From Morchella semilibera (lineage: Eukaryota > Ascomycota > Pezizomycetes > Pezizales > Morchellaceae), in NCBI GenBank assembly GCA_009192285.1, contig WBVU01000009.1, positions 2,046,001 through 2,110,000 of the forward strand: 64,000 nucleotides of DNA, read 5' to 3'. The notes under the pieces are model-generated. The model searched no databases, was not told the origin of the DNA, and worked only from the letters and a program-made list of their open reading frames with translations. Of this stretch, positions 1 through 9,701 are shown one piece after another. The position numbers and the translations under genes are program-made. How positions within the stretch are numbered: the stretch's first letter is position 1; each line of letters starts with the position of its first letter.

Positions 1-902
1 ATAGAGAAATGTATTTTAGCACTGTTCTGGGCTTAAAGTACAAGTAGGAACGTATTTTAGAAGCTGGGTAGATGTTAGGGCGGTTACATGTAGTGCGTTA
101 CATACGTTGCTACATGGGCCTAGGAAGCGGAGTTTGTGACGACACGGGACAGGTGCCCTTTGGTTCTGCCGCCGCATGTTAGCGACAACTTACAGCTCTT
201 TCCCATCGGATTTTTTTCCTCATCATCCGTCCCACACACATAATTCACACCCCCCCCTCTCTCCTCTTCCCCTTCTACCCTCTTCATCCCCCATTCTCAC
301 TCCCTCAACCCCGCTTGTTTTACTTACGCTGCTGGTTTCCTCTGCACTCCTGAGGATTCGGCCATATCCAACTCCCTGTATTCATCCATCCAGGCGAGCC
401 GCTGAGTGCAATTACTTTCTGAAGACCAGCTGTGATCTCATGCACAGATAGAACCCTACTGCATTGTCACAAGTTAATTCGTCCTAGAGACACTGTTACT
501 CAATCTACTGTAGGCTTTTGTGCTTGGTATTTACGAGTCCTTCCTGAAGTACATCGCCGGATAAAAGCTTTAAGGCCTCTCTCTCTCTCTCTAAATATAT
601 CTTTATCTCTCTCTCACACACTCTCTCTCACACTCTCGCTCTCACTCTCTTCTTCCTTTCTCGTTTTTTTTTTTAAGCAGCGACACAATTCAAACCATAT
701 GCGGATTCTCTGGCAATAATTTGAAAAAATATACTTGGAAGTACCATTACTGCTACAATTAAACACCGAGTAAGACATTCTGATAACCCTACCAGCTTTC
801 ATGACAGCTTTTATAATCCTAACATGGGGATGATTCAGCAATATTACGCATTACAAATTGCGTATCCTAAGGGAGCGATAGGGGTCTGAGGTATAAATTT
901 GC
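1..902. other. gene-free left edge
   Basis: No convincing coding region. Short open frames here are built from a C/T-rich tract. One TACATGTA palindrome lies at 85-92. The stretch ends at the start codon of the YTH gene and probably holds its promoter and 5' leader; no clear TATA box at a sensible distance is visible. Confidence 0.6.
576..660. repeat. CT/CA-rich microsatellite
   Basis: A pyrimidine-rich tract of CT dinucleotides broken by CA and TA steps, about 240-330 bases upstream of the YTH start codon. It may lie in the 5' leader or promoter; CT tracts are common there in filamentous fungi. Confidence 0.8.
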
Positions 903-3900
903 ATGCCTCCCGAGGGAAAAATCAGTTCGCGTAGGAGTCTTGAGGAGAGAATGGGCTACCCCCCATCTCGTCAGACCCGAAGTTATCATCAGTACAACAA
1001 CAGCAATCAGGGATACTCCAGGTCAAGGTCAATCGATAACCGCGCAAAACATAGTCATCGCGAGCAGGAACAGCTTGACTACGACGATAGCACTCCAGCT
1101 GGGTTCAATATGGAGGATATGTACGAGGAACAGCAAAAGAATGAAGGCCCCAACAAAAATCTTGAGGATCGCATCTCTAATTCCATGCCTGATCAAGATT
1201 ATAATGGGGACGCTTCCCCAGGAGCGGACGAAGAAGTCGATCAAAACGGGGGCGGTTCTACAAATGGGAATCAAAGGCTCCCAGGGTCCATTAAGGTACG
1301 GGTGGCTATCATTGACTACAGAGTATTTTACTAAATCTCACAGGATGATGGACAATCGGCCCTTAACAATGAGGTGACGGGTGACAATCATAAATCTGGA
1401 TATTTAGGGCTCAACACGAGCCAAAGTGGTGGAGGTTCGGCTGACAAGGAGACGAGTCCAACTACTTCGAAAGACTCTTCAGCCGCTTCTAAAGATGTAG
1501 ACCCGAACGAATTGCGTCAGAAGGTTCTTGAGTCGTTGGCTGAAAAGAAGAAAAAGGCTGCCGTGTTTATGAATCAGGAGAAAGAGGGAACTGGGAAATT
1601 AGACCTTTCCCCAGAAATCAAGGCGGTATCTGCTGCAAGCAACGGTGATCATGCCAGCGGTGTGGAAAATACCCAGCGTAAGGGATCTGCATCTAACCCA
1701 GAGCGTGATGCAGCTGTCAACGCTCTTCTAGCTGAGGCCATGATGGGCTCGGTAAAACCATCATCTGGTAAATCGGATACCACACCAACCGAGCCGTCTA
1801 AAGCTGGACTTAGGTCACCCATTGAAGATTCATTTGACCCAACTCGTCGCAAGAGACATTACCCAGATGACTTGAAGCTTCCTACAAAGTCGACAGGAAA
1901 TGAACACCATAAAAATGCTTCTCCTAGGACAGGTCCAGATCATGACCCTGACTCTTCTCGCCGGAGCAGTTTTGGGGGCCAATATTTCCCCTCAAATCGA
2001 AATGAGAAGCAGTACCGAGGGAGGAATGCCTCTCGTGATGATTATAAGGAAGGACACGGTGGTAATTTTAGTCGCACTCCAACTTCAGCGACACGATCAG
2101 AGTTTTCTCGAGGCCCGCGTTATGAACATGAAGAACGGGATAGAAGAGATAGCTCCCGCCAGGATGTTCGTCATCGATATGAGGATCCACCGCTTTCGGC
2201 AAAAGAACTAAGGCATCCAGTGGAAAAAATAAGCCCGCCTGAAAGGGAAGGTCGAAGGAGCGATAGTGATCATCGTGGCCATTATGCAGAAGAAGAAGAA
2301 AAAGTTCGTGGGCGCAGGGATGATCAATTATACAAAATTCCGGAAGCTCCCAGAGATGAATCTAGAGACCCTTATTCAAGAACTTTAAGGCACCAGCAGA
2401 CAGCCTGGCATGGGCAGGAGCTTGGGATCGAAGCTTCTTATCTTGCTGGCCCCCCAGGCCGATATCTTCCTCCTCGAGACGATCCTCGCGTGATCCGTCC
2501 TCCAGAAACAGATTACGCTGCACTTTATTATAGGGATTTGTCGGAATGGCTTGATATTACCGGCTATCACGACTTTCATCATCGTCAAATAACACTAGCG
2601 CGCCACCGCGAAAACAGGGCTTTAGAGGAAAGAAGGCTAGCCATAGAAGATGACCCTGAGGCCTCAAGGGGTATATGACACGTTCCCAGACAATTGCGCC
2701 TAGGGATGACGATATAAGAAGAGTACGCGCATCTTCTGCATATGCTATGCCACCACCATCAGGAATACCATCCCGTGAGGAGCGGGAACTATCTGTCCGC
2801 GCTCATGAAGGTGTGCCGCTTCGTGCCCCATCCAGGGCAGCTATTTACCCACCTATTCCAAGGGATGAAAGACCACGCTATGCAGATGAATTTCGGGCGT
2901 CTCCTCCGGGCGATACTGGGGGCCTTAAGAGGCGAATCTCCTTCCGCGAGGATGATTATGAGGATCAATCTCGCCCTACTGGAAAATCTGCTCGTCTTAG
3001 CTACGAAGCTCCACACCGTGCACCACAATCAGAAGAATATATCAATAATGAATCATTTGGTACACATAACAAAGGGTTTTCCAATGCTCGTTCTGGGCAT
3101 ACAGAGCCCACTGACAATAGGCATCCGTCGAGACGCATCAAAGAAGAACGTTTTGAAGATACCGAAGATGAAGCATCTGCCGTACGTCAAAGCTTATCCA
3201 AAAGAATTGCCGCAAGCCGTGGCCGCGAAGCATCGCCTCCAGCGCTTCTAGAAAGCCGTATCCGGAAGCCGAGCCCATCTCGTCGTGGATATGAGAATGA
3301 CTCACGTAAAGAGGGTTTCGTCAAGCGAGAACATGAAGATGGTACTACAGGACAACCAAACAAGTTCCATAGAGATGACGGACGCCCTCAGCGCAAGGCA
3401 TTCGATAAAGAACACCGTACTCCTGAGCAATCGCCTAGGTTTCAAAAAGAATTTCAAAAACCAGGCCGTACAGCTTCTGGGAAGTTTGTTCCGCGAGATG
3501 AATTTCGGAAGCCCTTTCAACCAAGGCGTTTTTCTGATGAATCCCACCCAGGAGGTAACATAGCTCGACGATCTTCTTTCGAAGATTTCAAGAAAAAACC
3601 ATATGGGCGTGGTCGTGGTCGAGGTGGTGGTGGTGGTTTCCATAAAGAATTCCATCCTTCCACTCGTCATGAAAACAAGGAATTCTATGCAGACACCATG
3701 GACGTCGAGAGGAGGCCAGAACATACCATTGGTAAGTCGACTACGTCTTAGCGTGACTCTGCTGTTACCGAAATAAACTACCAACACGTATTACATTCAT
3801 GGCGTGGCACCAAGTGCTGGTTTGAATCAGGTAGTGGATTTCGGTAACTATTGCATGTTGTTTTTGTAATAAAAAAAAAGTTACTCACAATTCACTGTCT

Positions 3901-4497
3901 TGATCTCTTAGATACAAGGGGTAATGATACAAGGTATTTCGTGGTAAAAAGTTTTAACCACGATAATGTGACAATGGCGCAAAAAGATGTAAGATGAGCT
4001 TTTTTCTACCATATTGGTTTTTTGTGACCTAATGGTATTGCGTAGGAACTTTGGGCTACGCAAAAGAAAAATTCGGAGATTTTTGATGAAGCCTTCAAAA
4101 CATCACGTGACGTTATATTAGTCTTTTCTGTTAACAAGAGCGGGAGATTCCAAGGCTATGTGAGTTTTTAATATCCACCCACTCCCCCTATGGTTAATGT
4201 GTTAACATAATTAAGGCCCGTATGGAATCTGCTCCTGGAACAGCACCGGTCCCCACTTGGGCCAAAAACCTTCTTTGGGAATCTTCTGGACCCTTTCGCA
4301 TCCGTTGGATCACTATCTGTGACATTAGCTTCCACCGAGTAGCGCATCTTAACAATCGATTGAACGAGGACCAACCGGTCCTTATTGGGCGTGATGGGCA
4401 GGAAATCGATACTGATTGTGGCGCCGCTTTATGCAAATTAATCGATGAGAGCGCTGCTTACCGCCGCTCCTTTGCCGACAATGGCGCTGGAAATTAA
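903..4497 (+). CDS. YTH-domain N6-methyladenosine RNA reader
   Basis: Six exons by eye: 903-1295, 1344-2670, 2724-3731, 3912-3988, 4046-4159 and 4216-4497, giving 1066 residues. The first 900 residues are low-complexity and rich in Arg, Ser, Asp and Glu, as in nuclear YTHDC1-type proteins. The C-terminal YTH domain (about 915-1050) is only visible after splicing: RYFVVKSFNHDNV at 917-929, ELWATQ at 936-941, then GRFQGYARMES across the last intron, and IGRDGQEID near the end. YTH domains bind m6A through an aromatic cage. Trp938, Trp988 and Trp994 sit at the expected places, so binding should be intact. The family acts in RNA processing or decay (Mmi1 and Pho92 in yeasts). The domain is certain; the exon 2/3 junction (a 53-nt intron) and the start codon are less so. 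Confidence 0.88.
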
Positions 4498-5319
4498 AAC
4501 GATGACTGATATAAACGAAATACTGGGTGGCTACTTGATTTTTTTTTTTAAGTTTGGAAGATATAAACCACGAAATTATGGGGGAGAACCTCTTTCAGTG
4601 AACAGATTTACCTAAGGTTGCTTATAATATTTGGCTTGGTATTATCTAGGGTTTCAAGAAGGCCTTTTTTAAACCCTGTTTTGGGTACTGAATACTACGT
4701 TTTGCTGCGAGCCACAAAAAAAAAGAAGAGAAAAAAGAAAAAGAAAAGAAAAAATGGGAACAATTGGCCGTTAATGAAATCAAGAGAATATGCAACAAAG
4801 AAAGAGGACTGAAAATATATGACTGTCATACACTGGAATATCTCAAGTTTTGACAGAAAATTCGAAACGATGTGCTACAATAAAAGGATATAAAGGCCAC
4901 ATATTTGGCAAAGAAAGAAGAAAAACAGATCAAATGTGCGAAACGGCGTCATGAGTTGGGAGGCTGAGTTAGTTCCTGGGGGGGGTCTTTTTTTATTATT
5001 TTTATTTTTTCATTTTCGCTTTTTTTCTTGTCTCCCCCTGGTCATCTATTTATGATGACGGTGATGTTTGGCTTCCTTTGGTGTTTAATTCTTGTTGGTA
5101 TCAACCATTTCCGAAAGAAGATGGAAAAAAAAAATCCCTTTTCCCTCTCTTTTTTACACTCCTTGTAGATTTTTTATTGAATATTGGGATAGTTGTTTTA
5201 ATATAAAAAGAAAAGAATTTGGATCGAAACCGAGGTCAAAATTAAACTCTAAAATATCATGCAATACAAAAAACTCCGTCCCAATGCCGACCCCCGCTTA
5301 CCCTATCCCCGGGTACACT
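4498..5319. other. intergenic spacer
   Basis: No gene seen. AT-rich with several A and T homopolymers (for example 4709-4754 and 4986-5012). It is bounded by the 3' ends of two convergent genes and so probably holds only 3' UTRs and terminator signals. Confidence 0.6.
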
Positions 5320-5638
5320 TCACAGCTCCCTAGCACTCTCGCTGATGATATCCAACACATCGTCCAGCAGGTTCAGATCAAACTCCTCTTCAAATTCACG
5401 AATCTCTTGAATTTCTAATTCCCCAGTTAGCAATTGATCACCTACATTCTCTGTTCTGGGGGGTGGGGGTACCTTTAGGCGTGATACCGATATCACGAAA
5501 CACCATACTCTCGTCCGAGGCAACGTCGTAGTCGTCGCCGTAGTTAGCCAGCCCGCTGGCCAAGCCTCCGCCGAAGATTGGAACCGAGAGGGCGCTGCGG
5601 GCCAGGGCGAGCGCGAGGAAGAGGAGCTGGGATTGCAT
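5320..5638 (-). CDS. small secreted acidic protein, no family recognised
   Basis: Two exons (5638-5473 and 5414-5320) around a 58-nt intron with a perfect CTAAC branch point give 86 residues. The first 18 or so form a textbook signal peptide (MQSQLLFLALALARSALS), with likely cleavage before VPIFGGG. The mature part is Gly/Ala-rich at first, then strongly acidic: a run of Asp and Glu surrounds LLDDVLDIISESAREL at the C-terminus, which could form an amphipathic helix. It has no cysteine after the signal peptide, unlike typical disulfide-rich effectors. An AT-rich TATA-like stretch lies about 75 bases upstream (5711-5727). Either half alone is a poor frame; splicing joins them cleanly. Function unknown; a secreted or cell-surface role is inferred from the signal peptide only. 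Confidence 0.7.
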
Positions 5639-6418
5639 GGTTGTTTTTTTTTTGTCTTTTTTGGATTGGATTGGTGGTGGTGGTGGAGATGTGTTGTGGG
5701 GGGGGTGGAGGGTCTATATATCATATTGGGGGGGGGGTATTTTTGGGCGCGGGCTCACCGGGCGGCGGCGGGGGTGGAGGGGGGGGGGCCGGGGTGAGAT
5801 GAGGCATGCATGGCGGAGGCGGCGCGGGTGGTGGTTGTGTGTGTGTGTGGAGCGGGTGCGTGGGTTGCAGACATGTACCTAAAGCTGCGCCAGGGTCCGG
5901 TGGGAGGGATTGGGACTCTACTCGATTGGGATCGATCGGGGTGGAGCGCGGTATGTACTACTTTTCTTTTTCTTGCCTTGTCTTTCTTGTCTTTCTTGTC
6001 TTTCTTTTCTGCTACTGTTACTACATACTTGTGTTTTTATCTGCAACTGGCTGTTTGGTGGCCTACAGTAATTATATGTACATTGTAGTGTCTCCGGTCA
6101 CTGAATCGAAATGCTTGTTACTTGCTTCTAGAAGGATGTAACCACGACGATACAGTGATGCGTGCTATTTTTGAAAACACCCGTGGGGTCTTTCTGCGGC
6201 GCGGAAGAAAAGGTTGTGGAGAGGGTGTTTATATCTATATTTATAGCCGGTCCGCGCCGCCCTATCAGAAACCGCCGTCACAGCTTCTACTCTAGCTAGA
6301 GCTAGAGCTACCTATTACGCAGCTACCACCACCGACAGCTCGCCTATGCAGCCAAGCCACCACCAGCACCACCACCACCACCTCACCCTCACCACCACAA
6401 ACCTCCAAACATCCAAAA
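5639..6418. other. divergent promoter region, G/T-rich
   Basis: Spacer between the small secreted protein gene (leftward) and the dynactin gene (rightward). It has G-rich runs on the plus strand at 5695-5800 and a TTTCTTGTC tandem repeat near 5980-6010. Frames crossing the G-rich part encode only Gly/Trp/Arg runs and are not genes. Confidence 0.6.
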
Positions 6419-7030
6419 ATGCCACCCAAACGCACCCCGGCGCCCGAAGTCGCCAAACCACCCGTCGACTTCTCCCCCTCGCTAGTGATGGCGGAGAGCG
6501 CCTCGCTGTCCGGCACGCACCGCATCCGCATCGGCGCCAACACGGTCGTGCACCCGCGCAGCAAGCTCAACTCGACGCACGGCCCCATCACCATCGGGCG
6601 CGGCTGCATCATCAGCGAGCGCACGCAGCTGGCAGCGCCGGACGCGGCGGGCCTCGTGGTCGGCGACGCAGTGGTCGTCGAGGTCAATGCCGTGGTTGAG
6701 GCGAGCGCCGTGGGCGAGGGCACTACCGTCGAGGTTGGCGTTAGGATCGGGAAGGGGGCGGTCGTGGGGAAGGTATGTGTCTTTTTTGTTTCCCCCTTGT
6801 CGTTTTTTTTGGGGGGGGAGAAGCTAATGGTGGGGTAGCATTGTAAGTTTGCGCCGTTGACGAGGGTGGCCGACGGCGAGGTCGTCGACGATTATACCGT
6901 CCTGTTTGGCGCGGGGGAGAGGAGGGTCGATAGGTCTGGGCAGGAGGCGGCGAGGAGGAGGTTGCTGGAGATGCATGTGGAGAGCTTGAGGGTGCTGATC
7001 CCGAGCAATGCCTCCAAGTGGATGTCGTAG
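6419..7030 (+). CDS. DCTN6: dynactin subunit 6 (p27) homologue
   Basis: Exons 6419-6772 and 6839-7030, separated by a 66-nt phase-0 intron, encode 181 residues, the usual size for this subunit. The protein is a left-handed beta helix built of hexapeptide turns: GTHRIRIGANTVVHPRSKL, then PITIGRGCIISERTQL, VVGDAVVVEVNAVVE and VGVRIGKGAVVGK. The second exon (HCKFAPLTRV, then a helical tail) matches the C-terminal end of p27. In the cell it belongs to the pointed-end complex of dynactin, which adapts cytoplasmic dynein to cargo; in filamentous fungi this is needed for nuclear and endosome transport in hyphae. The GC-rich coding sequence differs from its AT-richer spacers but resembles the next gene. 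Confidence 0.9.
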
Positions 7031-7133
7031 CCTGGGGGTTAGAAATATAAATATTAATAAATACGTTTTTCTTTTCTTTCTTTTGGTGTGTAGTAGTAGT
7101 AGGGGTGGAGTTGCCATGGACTTGTTGGGGGCC

Positions 7134-7152
7134 GGGGGGGGGGGGGGGGGGG
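7134..7152. repeat. G homopolymer, 19 bases
   Basis: An uninterrupted run of G on the plus strand, one of several long G or C runs confined to non-coding DNA in this window. Exact length may vary because of sequencing or slippage. Confidence 0.8.
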
Positions 7153-7253
7153 ACGGACAGAAGGGCTTTCAGGAGTGTTGACACAGGCCGGCATGTAGTT
7201 ACTGCCTGGTAATAATAGAAATGCCGTTTTTCTGAGTATTGTGACCAGAGCAA

Positions 7254-7270
7254 CGAGTGACGGCCAGTGA
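7254..7270 (-). promoter_or_regulatory. bipartite motif copy (TCACTG-N4-TCACTCG)
   Basis: Read on the minus strand as TCACTGGCCGTCACTCG. It lies about 530 bases upstream of the cis-prenyltransferase start. See the finding on the dispersed motif. Confidence 0.55.
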
Positions 7271-7796
7271 CCGGTTCCGCCAAGGAAAAGCTTGTTTGCT
7301 CCCGTGTGCGCGTGGCCGCATAAGCACAGGTGATTATGTAGCTATCATTGACCTCCCTGTGTGTATCATTGACCCTCCTCCTCCCGTTCCCATTCCCATT
7401 CCCCTCCTCCTCCTCCTCCTCGCCGCCAGCCACCACCGCGGGTGGCTGGTGCGTGTCTTTTGTTGCTGATTGGTATGCGTGGTGGTGGTGATGGTATGCA
7501 GGTACGAATGAGACATCTATTAAATTATATGTACTTACAATACCTGAGATATGTACTGCTCCCCTCTCCTCTACCAAATGCATGTTTGATTCCGGCCCTG
7601 TTTTCATCGCACGTGAATGTGAAATAGCCGGAATTAAAATTAGATTAGATACAAGTCTTGGAGATGACGTGGAGCCGCACCCAATCAATGATCATCAACC
7701 ACAATCTCCATTACCCGAAACTTGGACTTGACCCTTCTCCTCTTCTCCCTCCTCCAAACACCACCACCACCACCACCACCACCACCACCCATCGCC

Positions 7797-8788
7797 ATGC
7801 CCGCAACCCTCCACGGCTCCTCCCGCACACGCAAATGGCTCCTCTCCTCGCCCCCCATCGAGTACATCATCTCACTAACGCAGTCACTGCTCATCCACGC
7901 GCTCCGCCAGGGCCCCGTCCCGCAGCACGTCGCCTTCGTGATGGACGGCAACCGCCGGTTCGCGCGCAACTCGCACATCGAGACGGTCGAGGGCCACAAC
8001 ATGGGGTTCGAGGCGCTGGCGCGCATCCTCGAGGTGTGCTACAAGAGCGGCGTCAAGGTCGTCACCATCTACGCCTTCAGCATCGAGAACTTCAAGCGGC
8101 CCCTCCACGAGGTCAACGCGCTCATGGAGATTGCAAAGATTAAGCTCTCGCAGCTGTGTCAGCATGGCGACCTCATGGACCGCTACGGCGCGAGCTTGAG
8201 GGTGCTTGGCCATCTGCCGCTGTTGAGGCCCGATGTGAGGGAGGTTATCGAGCAGGCGACGGAGATGACGAGGGGGAATAACAAGTGTGCCCCCCCCCCC
8301 GGAGTTAGTAGCTTGCTAACCACAACAGGGCAATCCTCAACGTCTGCTTCCCCTACACCTCCCGCGACGAAATCACCACCGCAATCCGCACCATCGTCTC
8401 CCTATCCACCACCCCCACCACCCCCACCAGCGCCCCCTCCTCCCCCTCCTCCACAACCTCCACCGCATCCTCCAAGACCGCCACGCAGAGCTACATGGAC
8501 ATCGAGGGCATCACCGAGCACACGCTCACCGAGCACATGTTCACGGCCGACTGCCCGCCGCTCGACCTGCTCATCCGCACATCGGGCGTCGAGCGCCTCA
8601 GCGACTTCATGCTCTGGCAGTGCCACAAGGACACGGAGATCGTCTTCCTCGACTGCCTCTGGCCCGACTTTGACCTCTGGAAGTTCCTCCCCATCCTCGT
8701 CGACTGGGGCGTAAAGTGCCGTGCTAGGGGCGCTGCGGGCGCGGGCGCGGGTGGGCTGGATGTCGTGAAGGAGGAGGAGGTGTATTGA
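7797..8788 (+). CDS. RER2: dehydrodolichyl diphosphate synthase (cis-prenyltransferase, Rer2 type)
   Basis: Exons 7797-8284 and 8329-8788, around a 44-nt intron carrying a run of C, give 315 residues. The enzyme adds isopentenyl units in cis to farnesyl diphosphate to make the dolichol precursor for protein N-glycosylation at the ER. All family regions are visible: [14 protein letters not shown] with the catalytic Asp near residue 50, [30 protein letters not shown] and LWPDF. A Ser/Thr/Pro-rich stretch of about 25 residues ([13 protein letters not shown] and on) interrupts the conserved core just after the intron. An in-frame ATG at 7722 would add a poly-Pro leader translated from the ACC microsatellite; the ATG at 7797 ([13 protein letters not shown]) fits the family better. 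In fungi the active enzyme pairs with Nus1, which is not in this window. Confidence 0.92.
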
Positions 8789-9007
8789 TGGGCGCCCCCG
8801 GGGGGAGGGGGGGGTAATAGACTTAGTTTTTGTTTTGTTTGTTAAAGTGTGGTTTTTTTTTTAAATGTGTTTTTTTAAATTGTTTTTTGATTGGGTGTGT
8901 TTTTGGACGTGCGGGTAGTGTTGTGGGTATGTAGAGAGTGAGAGTGAGTATGATATCCAACCAACAACAAAGAATATTACAAAACATCGTCTAGCTACTG
9001 GACACAG

Positions 9008-9024
9008 CGAGTGACAGTCTATGA
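9008..9024 (-). promoter_or_regulatory. bipartite motif copy
   Basis: Minus-strand reading TCATAGACTGTCACTCG, a full match to the consensus. It sits between two 3' ends, so it is not simply a promoter element of a neighbour. Confidence 0.6.
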
Positions 9025-9283
9025 CTGACGGTTCCCCTACTAACTAACTTCATCTGTCTGTACCTGTGATGCATACGACTGAGATCGTGGCTGTATGTAT
9101 ATAGAGGGTGTAGCAGCATATATCTACTACACTACACCCGAAGGAAATGTACCTACAAACAATGCTGCTAGACACATGCCACACACGTAGAGGACTGACT
9201 GGTTGCCTTATTTGTTGTTTGTTGGGACTATCTAGCCCTAACCCACGCACTCGGAGCTGCCATGCCAAGAAGTTACGAGACGT

Positions 9284-9300
9284 CGAGTGAGGGTTTGTGA
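9284..9300 (-). promoter_or_regulatory. bipartite motif copy, one mismatch
   Basis: Minus-strand reading TCACAAACCCTCACTCG; A instead of G at the sixth base. It is 276 bases from the previous copy, in the same orientation. Confidence 0.5.
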
Positions 9301-9390
9301 TCAGAAATCTACATATATCCCCCTCCCCTCCTCGCCATACCGCCAACGTACACCATCCCCCGCAAGCTACACTCCAACACTCACCCCGCA

Positions 9391-9406
9391 CCCCCCCCCC
9401 CCCCCC
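9391..9406. repeat. C homopolymer, 16 bases
   Basis: Uninterrupted C run in the spacer, followed by GGGCCC. Confidence 0.8.
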
Positions 9407-9701
9407 GGGCCCCGGTCTCGTGAGATTCATACGCATTATATTTTCCGCACATCTATGTAGTAAGTAGTTCATCGCCCGACATTACACCCACTAAAATACC
9501 CAACAGCAGCTAAGCCATGTATGCAAATAACCCAACACCACCACGACAGTAAAGTAGTAGTAGCACTAATACACAACACAACGAAACCTTTTATATCCCC
9601 CGGCACCCGCACCCATCAACCCCCACCAGCAGCAGAGAATAAAAGAACACAACGCCCACAAAAACGCACATTAAAAAAGGAAACAAAAAAGAAAGAAAAA
9701 T

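Larger units (their letters stand above)
7031..7796. other. intergenic spacer with G19 tract, motif copy and ACC repeat
   Basis: No gene. Contains a run of 19 G at 7134-7152, one copy of the bipartite TCACTCG motif (7254-7270, minus) and an ACC microsatellite at 7759-7790 directly before the next start codon. Confidence 0.7.
8789..9701. other. convergent intergenic spacer
   Basis: Lies between the 3' ends of the cis-prenyltransferase and flippase genes. No gene seen. Holds T-rich sequence just after the stop, a C16 run at 9391-9406 and two copies of the bipartite motif at 9008-9024 and 9284-9300. Confidence 0.65.

Noticed and set aside
892-897. TATAAA just before the YTH start codon
   Set aside because: Only five bases upstream of the ATG, too close to act as a TATA box for this gene.
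5578-5882. Gly/Trp/Arg-rich plus-strand frames
   Set aside because: Encoded by G-rich spacer sequence; no protein-like pattern.
6292-6723. 143-codon minus-strand frame over the dynactin gene
   Set aside because: Thr/Ala/Ser-rich shadow of the GC-rich hexapeptide-repeat coding sequence.
6741-7688. 315-codon minus-strand frame
   Set aside because: Overlaps dynactin exon 2 and the G19 and CCT repeats; composition driven by microsatellites, no domain.
7722-7796. upstream in-frame ATG for the cis-prenyltransferase
   Set aside because: Adds MDLTLLLFSLLQT plus ten Pro encoded by an ACC microsatellite; the family start fits 7797 better.
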